Positions 1 to 8,966 are shown, numbered from the stretch's first letter. The stretch is DNA of 15,000 nt from Trachelipus rathkii (GCA_015478945.1 JABUQX010038770.1:17501-32500); one strand, 5' to 3'. The notes: generated by a model from the letters alone, not told the origin. Program-made: numbers and translations.

Positions 1-265
1 ATTGTTATGAATACCATTATTATTATTAAGATCACTATTACATCTAATGCAAATGATACCTTTACTGCAACTACTATTACTAGTGCCTCAGATACTTACT
101 AAGCAACTAAAATCAAAATCTTTTTATTAAATTAAAAAGTAAGATTTACAATATTGTATATTTAAAATTGCAAGTATGATGATATTTATTTTGATTTGAA
201 GGGGGTTGTGTAGGATAAGGAAGGGTAATTTGTAGGTACTGCACCGACGGGAGAGCGCCTGGTCG
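1..265. other. AT-rich leading island with G-rich end
   Basis: No gene is visible. The first 120 bases are AT-rich with a short (ATT)n run near 17-28. From about 198 to 266 the + strand becomes G-rich, with several GGG and GGGG runs, and is bordered on the right by the first (TA)n block. The island is cut by the window edge, so its true left limit is unknown. Confidence 0.6.
245..265. repeat. Small GC-rich hairpin
   Basis: CGAC at 245-248 pairs with GTCG at 262-265. Inside it G250-C259 and G251-C258 pair, with a G249-T260 wobble, a bulged G at 261 and a loop at 252-257. It sits in a GC pocket immediately before about 540 bases of almost pure A/T. It is short enough to be chance on its own; it is listed because other GC pockets in the window behave the same way. 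Confidence 0.4.
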
Positions 266-536
266 CATATTAAAATAAAATATATAATTATAAATTAAAT
301 AAATAATATTAAATAATATATAATATATTATAATAATATATATATTAATAATTTAGATTATATTAATATTAATAGTATGATTGAAATTTATTTTTATATA
401 AGATGATAGTGTATATATAATTATCTAAAAATAAATAAATATTAATAATATAATATATTAAATATATTAATATATTATATATATATTATATATATATATA
501 TTAATATATATATAATTTATTAATATAATATATTAT

Positions 537-577
<41 letters not shown>

Positions 578-802
578 TATAATATTAATATATATATTAT
601 ATTTGATAATATATATATATTAAATATATATTATATAATATATATTATATTATAATTAATATATATATATATATTAATTATTATAATAATATATTAATAT
701 ATATATTAATATAATAATATATATATATATAATATATATTATATATATATATGATAAGTATATATATATATAATAATATATATTAATATAATATATATTA
801 AT
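266..802. repeat. Interrupted (TA)n block, first part
   Basis: This is nearly pure A and T, dominated by alternating TA and interrupted every 5-30 bases by a single extra A or T (TAATA, ATTA). An uninterrupted run lies at about 540-570. A small mixed patch at 350-430 contains the only noticeable G residues. Such DNA unwinds easily and can extrude cruciforms. No coding or RNA signal is present. Confidence 0.9.
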
Positions 803-905
803 ATCTATCACAGTCAGTAACAGTGATAAAGCGTAGTTAAACTTATTTATATTATACTACTACATCCCGTATGCCATCCTATACTATCTCTACTTATATA
901 TTATT
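803..905. other. Complex island inside the (TA)n block
   Basis: About 100 bases of ordinary-complexity sequence are enclosed on both sides by hundreds of bases of (TA)n. The left part forms a hairpin. The right part is C-rich and G-poor on the + strand, with repeated CATCC and ACTAC-like words. No open frame of useful length crosses it. It could be the remnant of an insertion into the array, or the original sequence into which two arrays expanded. Confidence 0.6.
806..828. repeat. Hairpin in the 803-905 island
   Basis: TATCAC at 806-811 pairs perfectly with GTGATA at 823-828. GT at 813-814 pairs with AC at 820-821 after an A-A mismatch, leaving a five-base loop. No T-rich tail follows that would suggest a bacterial-type terminator. 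Confidence 0.6.
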
Positions 906-951
906 TATATAATTATTATTATATATTAATATAATATATATATATTATATA

Positions 952-983
<32 letters not shown>

Positions 984-1195
984 ATATAATATATATATTA
1001 TATATTAATATATATATTATATAATATATATATATTAATATATATATATATATATAAATATATAATAATATATAATTAAATATAATATATATATATATAT
1101 AATATTATATATATTATAATAATAATATATTATCAATATATATATATATATGATATTAATATATATATATATATATATTATTTATATTATATTTA

Positions 1196-1235
<40 letters not shown>

Positions 1236-1251
1236 ATATATAATATATATA

Positions 1252-1300
<49 letters not shown>

Positions 1301-1583
1301 AATATTACTACATATATATATAGTTATATATATATTTAATATTATATATATTAATTAAGTATATATATATATTACTAATATATAATATATAATATATATA
1401 TATACTATATATATAAATATATATATATTATATAATATATATATAATATAATATATATATATTAATATATATATATAAATTAATATATATATTAATATAT
1501 ATATATATGTATTTAATATCTAATATATATTATAATATTAATATATATATATATATATATAATATACTATAATATTATAATCA
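906..1583. repeat. Interrupted (TA)n block, second part
   Basis: This continues the array after the island. It holds the longest uninterrupted alternating runs of the window, at about 1200-1232 and 1260-1297 (roughly 16 and 19 dinucleotides). Elsewhere the alternation is broken by single-base insertions. G and C are almost absent apart from a few isolated bases such as those near 1298-1312. It contains no gene. Confidence 0.9.
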
Positions 1584-1685
1584 GGGTTTGGGGCAGTATG
1601 TATTAATAAAGGAATTTTTTGAAAAAAAGTAAAATTATTTTAGATTTATTGGAGATTTTCAATTGATGAGATTTTACGTGATCTA

Positions 1686-1739
1686 GTCAACGCGAATATA
1701 ATTTGTGAAACAACTTTTTTTATTTGAGTTTCGATTGAC
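1686..1739. repeat. Imperfect inverted repeat
   Basis: GTCAA at 1686-1690 pairs with TTGAC at 1735-1739. Just inside, CGAA pairs with TTCG after a two-base bulge. The pairing then continues loosely through AT-rich sequence to a T-rich centre near 1712. Confidence 0.45.
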
Positions 1740-1906
1740 GGTATTATTTTTAACCACTAGGTCCATACTAATCTGAGTAATCAATAAAATCTTAAAAAAT
1801 GAAATATATAGTCTATGACACAATGAAACAGCTACACTCACTAAATGAGAAGTGTTAATTAGAAATAATGATAATATATTGTACATATCAGAAATAAAAT
1901 GAGAAA

Positions 1907-1922
1907 CATGTTTTGAAACATG
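1907..1922. repeat. Compact perfect palindrome
   Basis: CATGTTT and AAACATG face each other across a two-base TG centre, giving seven perfect pairs. The half-site GAAACATG also appears as a direct repeat, because the preceding bases are GA on both sides. No neighbouring gene gives it a role as an operator. Confidence 0.6.
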
Positions 1923-1955
1923 ATCTTTTTGTTGACTAATTTGTTAATTAAACCC

Positions 1956-1992
1956 CATGTAGTATTAGAATACTCATATACTACATTACATG
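1956..1992. repeat. Nested hairpin
   Basis: GTAGTAT at 1959-1965 pairs with ATACTAC at 1978-1984, and an outer CAT/ATG pairing closes it after a five-base bulge on the right. An alternative inner hairpin, AGTATT with AATACT across a two-base centre at 1961-1974, uses the same left arm, so two folds compete. Confidence 0.55.
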
Positions 1993-2049
1993 CTGAATTA
2001 GTATTCCGTAAACAATAAATACGTCTTACACGTTCGAAGTTTAGTCAAT

Positions 2050-2407
2050 GAAGAAGAAGAAGAAGAAGGAAAGAAGGAAGAAGAAGAAAGAAGAAGAAGA
2101 AGAAGAAGAAGAAGAAGAAGAAGAAGAAGAGAAGAAAGAAGAAGATAGAAGAAGAAGAAGAAGAAGAAGAAGAAGAAGATGAAAAAGAGAAGAAAGAGAA
2201 GAAGGGGGAAGAAATTGAAGAAGAAATAGAAAAAAGAAAAAAAAGAAAAATGAAAGAAGAAAAGAGAACGAAGAAGAAAAGAAGAAGAAGAGAAGAAGAA
2301 GAAGAAGAAGAAGAAGAAGAAGAAGAAGAAGAAGAAGAAGAAGAAGAAGAAGAAGAAGAAGAAGAAGAAGAAGAAGAAAGAAGAAAAAGAAGAAGAAGAA
2401 AGAAGAG
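2050..2407 (+). repeat. (GAA)n homopurine tract
   Basis: This 358-base stretch is almost entirely A and G on the + strand. I find only seven pyrimidines, at 2146, 2180, 2215, 2216, 2227, 2251 and 2269. The longest perfect part is 2292-2378, 29 GAA units, inside an unbroken purine run of 138 bases (2270-2407). Long GAA/TTC tracts are known to form intramolecular triplexes (H-DNA) and R-loops and to expand or contract. Translating it gives only poly-Glu/Lys/Arg, or poly-Leu/Phe/Ser on the other strand, as expected from the repeat, so no protein is called. Confidence 0.95.
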
Positions 2408-2670
2408 TAAGAGAGAGAGAGAGAATAAGTCAAACTTTAAGATATCTCAAAAGAAAATAAAGGAGAGATAGTATATAAAAAGCAAAAAGTCATGTGGAAT
2501 TTTGGGAGCAGGAAGATATGAAGAGTGAAAGAATCCAAGTTGAAAAAATCAAATTGATTTTGTTCCAGAGAGAGAGGACGATACGAGAGAGACCTGAGTA
2601 TAAGATGAATATAATATAGATAGAATATAATAGAGGTTATAGAGAGGATGAGAGAGTCGTACGAAATATT
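2408..2670. other. Purine-rich shoulder of the GAA tract
   Basis: After the tract, a (GA)n run at about 2411-2424 and then 200 bases with A+G in clear excess on the + strand suggest a decayed extension of the same purine domain. AGAGAGAG-type words recur at about 2569-2576, 2587-2592 and 2639-2656. No gene is seen. Confidence 0.55.
2545..2561. repeat. Perfect 17-base palindrome
   Basis: AAAATCAA and TTGATTTT flank a single central A. The arms are perfect, but the sequence is AT-rich and short, so chance is a fair explanation. Confidence 0.5.
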
Positions 2671-2930
2671 TAAAATAAAAAGTTATATTTAAAATTAATT
2701 TTATATTATTATTACTATGCAAAATAGATTAATAAATATTTTAATTAAACATCTTTATAACCATATTAATTAATTTATTTGACCTCATATAGAAATAATT
2801 AAAAATAATATGAGTCAATTAAAAGTTATAAATATTTTTATAAGAATAATAAGAAATGTTAATTGTTATATATTATCACTAAATACTTCGAGACGAGCTT
2901 CATAAATAAATATTAATTTCTTAAGGTGGT
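2671..2930. other. AT-rich spacer
   Basis: Mixed A/T sequence without tandem structure, open frames or strong hairpins. I see nothing functional in it. Confidence 0.5.
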
Positions 2931-3235
2931 GTTAGATACGACGTAACCACTAGTGGAATCGACGTAAAACCAAGGCATTTATGTTACCTTATCTGAAACC
3001 TCTCGAAAATGAAGCTAAAAAAGGAGAACCGCCACTGTATCACTACTGAAGTTCTTTTCAAGGTTAATCCTAACTCTCCCGCGAGAGTGAAAAAGTTAGT
3101 GATTACCTCTTTGGTGTGACATCGACCCTCCTGTTACTCGAGAGGAGAGGGCTTGGATAATCTTTTAGACAAGTATGTGAAAATGGTCGGTTCCTACATT
3201 GATTATATAAGTTTAATTCATCGGAACGAATTCAG
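2931..3235. repeat. Long imperfect palindrome A
   Basis: Collinear complementary segments surround a centre near 3080. GGAATCGAC (2955-2963) opposes GTCGGTTCC (3186-3194) with one mismatch. CTTATCTGAAA (2988-2998) opposes 3163-3173 with two mismatches. CCTCTCGA (2999-3006) opposes TCGAGAGG (3138-3145) perfectly. The 14-base arms 3061-3074 and 3095-3108 match with two one-base indels. ACTCTC (3073-3078) pairs with GAGAGT (3083-3088) at the tip. Spacing between the segments differs on the two sides, as in an old inverted repeat with indels. No transposase or clear target-site duplication is visible. A decayed foldback or MITE-like element is possible but not shown. Confidence 0.65.
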
Positions 3236-3344
3236 AAGAAGTAAACATCTCTTATAGTATATTACAAAATTATCTCAAAAGGGATAAGTGTTATTCAAAC
3301 CCATTAAAGATAGAACATTATAGTAGCAAATATAGATTAGAGTC
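3236..3344. other. AT-rich flank of palindrome A
   Basis: About 110 bases of AT-rich non-tandem sequence between palindrome A and the next A/T block. I see no gene or site in it. Confidence 0.4.
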
Positions 3345-3620
3345 AGGTATTAATATATAATATATACATATATAATATAATATAATAAATATATAATATA
3401 TATAATAATAATAATATATAATAATAAATATAATATTAATATAATAATAAATAAAATAATATAATTATATAATTAAAATAATATAATAATAATTATAATA
3501 ATAATAATAAATTATATAATTAAATTAATTATAATAAATAATTAATTATAAATATAATATATAAATAATTATATAATAATAAATAAATTAAATAATAAAT
3601 AAATAATAATAATAATAATA
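3345..3620. repeat. Mixed (TA)n and (TAA)n block
   Basis: Nearly G/C-free sequence starts as interrupted TA and changes to TAA/AATA units on the + strand. It ends in a run of TAA units at about 3600-3619. The only open frame across its right half is a minus-strand, low-complexity Leu/Ile/Tyr-rich reading of the repeat. Confidence 0.85.
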
Positions 3621-3643
3621 CGTTAAATAAAATAAACATTAAA

Positions 3644-3747
3644 GCATCATCTACATTATTTATACTTAAAAGGAGAATGGAAGTTCTTTTGCGTTTGTCC
3701 ACAATCAAAGGAGAATGTAATCTAAGAGCACAAATGTCACAAATGGC
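3644..3747. repeat. Imperfect palindrome B
   Basis: The arms 3684-3698 and 3701-3715 face each other across a CC centre, with about 12 paired bases once two-base bulges are allowed. Farther out, the segment beginning GCATCAT (3644-3657) opposes 3733-3747 (ending AAATGGC) with the same centre near 3696-3700. The arm at 3680-3690 shares 11 identical bases with palindrome A at 3048-3058. Confidence 0.5.
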
Positions 3748-3861
3748 AATCAAAATAACTAAATTATTTATATAGGACTATAATTCAAGACGACATATTC
3801 CGCTAATTTAATATCGAGATACAATCACATGTCCATATATTATATTAGAATTGAAAATAAG

Positions 3862-3882
3862 CGTAATATTAATAATATTACG
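3862..3882. repeat. Perfect palindrome, nine-base arms
   Basis: CGTAATATT (3862-3870) and AATATTACG (3874-3882) are perfectly complementary across a three-base AAT centre. Weaker complementarity appears to continue outward for tens of bases. It is the longest perfect short-loop stem I found outside the (TA)n blocks. Confidence 0.7.
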
Positions 3883-4060
3883 ATGATATTCATACAACTT
3901 TTAATGTATTATCAAAATTTTACACATAAATACATTAATGAAATAATTTATTATGTGCACAAATTAGAAAATTTATAATTAATCATAAATTGACACCCAA
4001 TTATATTCGAGACTAAATAAATAATAAGAGAAGTATTTTAAATCGAGTAACAAATATAAA

Positions 4061-4104
4061 AATTATTGTAGAAAAGCTCAGAGTATCGCTTCTATTAATA
4101 GATT
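4061..4104. repeat. Hairpin with about 12-base-pair stem
   Basis: The left arm 4061-4077 and right arm 4088-4104 pair, with small bulges, around a ten-base loop at 4078-4087. The inner four pairs are AAGC with GCTT. It has no adjacent gene and no T-run. Confidence 0.55.
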
Positions 4105-4195
4105 TAGCAATTATCATCAGCATAATAATTAATAGACAACGTAGCAGAACACAGATGACATATAATAAAAAGGAAGTTCACCTCATGAATTTAGG

Positions 4196-5030
4196 AGAAT
4201 ACATAATAAATAATTAATATAATATATTAATAATATAAATATATAAATAAATTATATATATATATAATTAAAATAATTACATAACAATAATTAATATATA
4301 TTATATTATATATAATATATATCTATTATATATATAATAATAATATAATAATAAATTATAATTATTAATAATAACTTATTAATAATAATAAATATTATAA
4401 TATATATTAATAAATAATAATAATAATAATTAAATAATAATTAAATAATATATATAATTAAAATAATAATAATTAAATATAATAATATTAATATATATAT
4501 AATTAAATAATAAATTAATAATAATATATATATATAATATAATATAAAATTAATAATAATAATTAATAATATTAAATTAATAAATAATAATATAATATAA
4601 TTATATTAAATAAATTATATAATAATAAATAATAATTAAATAAATTCAAATAATTAAAATAATAATAATATAAATAATTAATAATATAATAAAATAATCA
4701 TATAATAATAATAATTAAATTAAATAATTATAAATTAAATAATTAATAAATTTATAATAATAATATTAATATATAATAATAATAATTAAATAAAATTATA
4801 ATAAATATATAATTATATAAAAGATATAATAATATAATAATATATTAAATATAATAAAAATAAATATTTTAGTTAAATAAAATAAAAATAATAATAAATA
4901 ATAATTATTAAATAAATAATAATTAAATAATTATATATAAAATTATATAATAATTAAATAAATAATAATAATTAAATAATCATAATAAATAAATTAAATA
5001 TAAAATAAATATAATTATAAATATATCAAC
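4196..5030. repeat. A-rich (TAA)n-type block, nearly free of G and C
   Basis: About 830 bases consist of AATAA/TAAT/ATTAA words with A in excess on the + strand and G or C only as scattered single bases. It differs from the flanking (TA)n blocks because the unit is mainly trinucleotide-like and strand-asymmetric. Stop codons saturate the + strand frames, so no coding is possible there. Confidence 0.85.
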
Positions 5031-5275
5031 AATAATATTGGAGAATGCACTGAGAGTCAAATTATATTTTGATATATTGTTATACTTATATAAAATAGAA
5101 TGCGTGATAACAAGAATACCTCAAGTTAGAGTACAATATAATACATGGAAAATGTAATTATTAGTTATACTATATTTATACTCACATTTGAAATATGTAA
5201 AATCACAATAGAGTCTCACTGAGATTTATATCTATTATATATTAAATATCGAATCACACTAAAATACAAATAAAA
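5031..5275. repeat. Palindromic island between (TAA)n blocks
   Basis: This island of complex sequence is flanked on both sides by G/C-poor A/T repeats. ACTGAGAGTC (5049-5058) opposes GAGTCTCACT (5211-5220), about eight of ten bases. Looser complementarity continues through the AT-rich interior towards a centre near 5135. The whole island may therefore be one decayed inverted repeat. The interior is AT-rich, so the pairing there is weak evidence. Confidence 0.45.
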
Positions 5276-5465
5276 TAATTAATAATAAATAATAATATAT
5301 ATAATATATATAATAATAATTAAAATATATAATTAAATTAACTTAATATATAAAAATGAATAATAAATAATTAATTAATATAAAATAAATAATAACAATA
5401 TAATAGAAATACAAATATATAATAATAAAGTATAATTATATAATAATATAATATAATTAATATTA
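5276..5465. repeat. (TAA)n-type block
   Basis: About 190 bases of AATAA/TATA sequence with isolated C or G, of the same type as 4196-5030. No gene. Confidence 0.75.
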
Positions 5466-6868
5466 AAATCAAAAGTGAAAAATACTGTAATAAAAATACT
5501 CACTGAATTATCTTTTCAACTAAGCTCTAGTAACTACATAATCTTACCTAAAATATAACTAGAAAACAAAACAATATATAACCTACTAAATATCTCTTAT
5601 ATATTCAAATAATAATAATAATAGAATCAACACAATTTTAGAGACAATCTTTATATTATAATATATAATCAAATAATATTTACATATATTAACTAGATCA
5701 ATTCTCAGGACAATAATCACAATACAATATATATGGAAAATAAAAAAACAACAACAACACAAAAACTAAGAACAGTTTCTGAGAGAGTCTTAGAGTTATA
5801 AATACATAAGAAATCCATTATTTTCGGCAACATGCACATGTAATTATTTAACTTATATTCACTGTAAATGTCAGGCATTGTGATGCACCTGTTTATATAC
5901 TAGCTTGTTTAAGAACCGGAAGAGAGAGCATTAATAGAGAGTAATAGCGTATCTACTTGCGTTAGGTTGAAAAAAAAGTTCGTGCACTTTTTAAAAAATT
6001 ATAATGAATCTGCAGTAGTGAATGTGTCTTAATTCGTTATGAGATTTTACGGAATATAAAATCAACGAGACGTAACAATAAATGGATTTTTGAAAAATAA
6101 AAATTTCAGCATGTTTGTGTGCGAATAGATAAAGATGACAGAGCGGTAATGAATTATTGTGGAGAGAAGGTAAATGAAGATATGTTAACGCATTTCTCTA
6201 ATGGATTGAGTAAGTATGGTGAACGGTGAGGAGCTTGTTAATGATTCAGGGATTTTACGAAGAGATTTCAAACTGTAATTTAGCTGTTGAACTATGCAAA
6301 GCATCATTGTTACACATATCTGCAAAGACCATAGCACGAAATAATTGAATGCACTGTACTATTTTAAAATCCTTAATAATAGAGTTGATAAATTCACAAT
6401 AATATGAAGGGTATAGCCATTTCCAATATATTATGATATTCATCTACACACTAAAACTAGTAATATAAATACGATAGAGTAAAATGGCTTGCATGTCAGC
6501 TATAATACCTATAGATTAACGGTACATTTAAAGGTAAATACTACACATAATACTAACTAATCACAATTATTTAATACAATAGAGTTCAAAGTGGTTTCTC
6601 AATATTCATAACTCTCTATTTAAATTAGCTCTTTTTTATCTTTATACACCTGCTACCTTATACAGGTATAGCATAAATACTTTAGTGAACGTAAAAACTT
6701 ATGTAGCGGCTATATAACTATATCCACTATGTCACAAGTAACCGTAAAATACTTTATGTATAACTCACAATAAGGTAATCTAGTCTAATAATTATATCTT
6801 AAATTTGTTAACCTTCCATCTCAAAGTTGAATTCAAGAGGTAGTGCGACTATAATTTCTTAGCTGGGT
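5466..6868. other. Complex AT-rich island, no gene recognised
   Basis: 1.4 kb of non-tandem AT-rich sequence. 5466-5800 is A- and C-rich with little G. About 5880-6250 has G in clear excess over C on the + strand (hand count for 6121-6240: 36 G, 9 C). The remainder is balanced. The best open frame is 62 codons on the minus strand (6255-6443) with no recognisable motif, so I leave it uncalled. No splice-like or promoter-like arrangement is convincing. Confidence 0.5.
6652..6672. repeat. Short hairpin
   Basis: GCTACCT (6652-6658) pairs with AGGTATAGC (6664-6672) if two bases are bulged on the right. It lies about 200 bases before the large (TA)n block. Confidence 0.4.
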
Positions 6869-7545
6869 TATAGTAATATATATATATATATATTAATTAA
6901 TATATATATATATATAATATGATATATATATAAATATATAATATATATATATATATAATATATATATATAATATATTATATATATATATATATTAATAAT
7001 ATAATATATATATAGGTATATTATAAATATATATAATATTATATATATATTATTATATATTAATATATATTATTTATAATAATATATATAAATTAATATA
7101 TATAATATTAATATATATATATAATATATATATAGTATATATATTATAAAAATATTATAATATATTATTATATATATATATATATATATAATAATATATA
7201 ATATATATATATAAATATACCCTAGTATATATTAATATATATTATATATATATATATAATATATTAAAATATATATAATAAATATAATATAAAATAATAT
7301 ATATATATATATAATATATTATACTATAATATATTTATATATATATATTATAATAATATTATATTATAATTATTAGTTATATTATATTATATATATATAT
7401 ATATATAATAATATTAGTATATATATATATATATATTATAAATTAAATCTTATTAATTTTAATATAATATTATTATATAATATATTAAATATATATTAAT
7501 TATTATATTTATATATATATTATAATATTATAATATTAATAAATT

Positions 7546-7579
<34 letters not shown>

Positions 7580-8142
7580 TAATATATATATTATATAAAT
7601 AATAATTAAATATATATATATTTATATATATATATATAATATATTTATATATATATATATTATATATATTAATATATTAAATATATAATATAATATAATA
7701 AATTAATATTATTATATATTTATATAATATTAATATTAATATATTTATATATATTATATAAATATATATTAATATATATTAATATATATTATTATTTACT
7801 TATATATATATAATATATATATATATATTATAAAATATTATATATATATTTATATATATATGATATATATATTATAATTAATTATAAATATACTATATAT
7901 ATATATTAATAATTAATACTATAATATTATAATAATATATATACCATATTAAATTATATATATATAATATTATAATATAATATTAATATATTAATATATA
8001 TATTAATTAATATATATATGGTAATATAATTATTATATAAATATTATATATTATATATATTAATATATATATATTATATTAATATATTATATATAATATT
8101 AATATATATATATATAAATAAATATATTATAATATATATAAA

Positions 8143-8177
<35 letters not shown>

Positions 8178-8193
8178 AATAATATAATATATA
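6869..8193. repeat. Second large interrupted (TA)n block
   Basis: About 1.3 kb of alternating TA with frequent single-base A or T insertions and only isolated G or C bases, for example near 7015, 7219 and 7945. Its length is close to that of the 266-1583 block, which may be coincidence. Like that block it should be able to form cruciforms and unwind easily. No gene. Confidence 0.9.
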
Positions 8194-8205
8194 GTCAACT
8201 ATTGA

Positions 8206-8326
8206 TGAGAACATAGGAAGAAATATTTACTCAGAGGAAACCTGATACTTCAAATTAAAAAGTTTAATTTATTCCTTATTTTACTTGTGAGGCAAAATAA
8301 TTTCTATTTTGATATTTGTTATCTCA
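8206..8326. repeat. Imperfect palindrome next to the (TA)n block
   Basis: The centre is the perfect stem AAATTAAA (8252-8259) with TTTAATTT (8263-8270) across three bases. Outward, 8219-8233 opposes 8288-8305, and TGAGAAC (8206-8212) opposes GTTATCTCA (8318-8326). All share a centre near 8262. The base composition is AT-rich, but the collinearity of three segments argues for a real inverted repeat. Confidence 0.5.
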
Positions 8327-8715
8327 CGTCACATTATAAAAATATCAAAAAACAAAATACGTCATTCTCTATTCGATGTCTTGGTGGTTATATTATCCTT
8401 CCTAATTGGTGTTTGCTATAGTCCTTACCATAAAATTGTGACGTGCTTAATTAGTTGATTTCGTATTAGTAATAGATAAAAGAAATAAGAAACGTAATAT
8501 TTTCATTCACGTAAATTTTAGAATAAACGTATATAGATAATATATACATGAGACGTATTATTAGGAAGTGAATACGTAACGTAAGACCTATTATATCAGG
8601 ATAGTAGATAAAGTCTGAGAAAACCATTATATCTAAAGATGCACTATATCTTGGTCAACTATATAATTATATTATGAATAAGGATAAAAATATATTAAAA
8701 TAGGAGTTTAATTCT

Positions 8716-8731
8716 AAAAAAAAAAAAAAAA
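8716..8731 (+). repeat. Poly-A run of 16
   Basis: Sixteen consecutive A residues lie just before a GC-richer pocket. A retroposon tail would normally follow its body in the same orientation. The sequence upstream shows no recognisable SINE or gene, so it is listed only as a homopolymer. Confidence 0.85.
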
Positions 8732-8746
8732 TAATTATGCTGTAAC

Positions 8747-8785
8747 CTACATGTTCCACCAGGTTGGGGAGGTCAAGGTGTGTAG
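8747..8785. repeat. Imperfect GC-rich hairpin
   Basis: CTACA (8747-8751) pairs with TGTAG (8781-8785), with further partial pairing of CC-containing words on the left with GG-containing words on the right. Local GC is about half, far above the surroundings. Confidence 0.4.
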
Positions 8786-8832
8786 CCAATATATATACTA
8801 GGAAAATCATAAAAATAATAGAAAAACATTAG

Positions 8833-8842
8833 AAGCGCGCTT
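8833..8842. repeat. Perfect palindrome AAGCGCGCTT
   Basis: Ten-base perfect palindrome with a GCGCGC core, isolated in AT-rich sequence. The core alternates purine and pyrimidine. Confidence 0.6.
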
Positions 8843-8954
8843 ATATTTAAAAAAGAAAGCACCCTATACTTTACTTTCACTCTCCTTAATATCATTATAT
8901 CTATTTAAAGTGTAAAAAACTCGTCGTAGATTACCTGAAAAAAATCCAATCACT

Positions 8955-8966
8955 ATAGGGCCCTAT
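8955..8966. repeat. Perfect palindrome ATAGGGCCCTAT
   Basis: Twelve-base perfect palindrome with a GGGCCC core, close to the point where the + strand becomes G-poor. No gene is adjacent. Confidence 0.7.

Larger units (their letters stand above)
1584..2049. other. AT-rich island with hairpins, no gene seen
   Basis: This island of normal-complexity AT-rich sequence lies between the (TA)n block and the (GAA)n tract. The only open frame of note is about 67 codons on the minus strand (1683-1886). It has low-complexity hydrophobic content and no recognisable motif, so I do not call it. Three inverted repeats are listed separately. An eight-base direct repeat (GGAGATTTT / TGAGATTTT) lies at about 1650-1675. 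Confidence 0.6.
3621..4195. other. Island with several inverted repeats, no gene seen
   Basis: This AT-rich complex sequence lies between two A/T repeat blocks. Open frames are short and unconvincing. The island contains palindrome B, a perfect nine-base-arm palindrome and the hairpin at 4061-4104. GGAGAAT occurs three times, at 3672, 3710 and 4194, and again at 5040. Confidence 0.55.

Noticed and set aside
2041..2471. Open frames across the GAA tract on both strands (up to about 130 codons)
   Set aside because: They encode only the translated repeat (Glu/Lys/Arg or Leu/Phe/Ser). The openness follows from the repeat lacking stop triplets in those frames.
6255..6443. Minus-strand frame of 62 codons
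   Set aside because: Short, no recognisable domain, and frames of this length are expected by chance in 1.4 kb of complex sequence.
1..8195. Whole-window palindrome from an unrecognised sequencing adapter
   Set aside because: The two TA blocks could mirror each other around about 4230, but the GAA tract at 2050-2407 has no TTC counterpart near 6050-6410.
8716..8786. Possible SINE: A run plus GC-rich sequence resembling a promoter box
   Set aside because: The order of A run and body is wrong for + strand retroposition, no A or B box pair is clear, and no target duplication is seen.
8950..8962. TCACTATAGGGCC resembling the end of a T7-type promoter or adapter
   Set aside because: Only about ten bases agree and the upstream part of the promoter is absent. 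The word is better explained as half of the ATAGGGCCCTAT palindrome.
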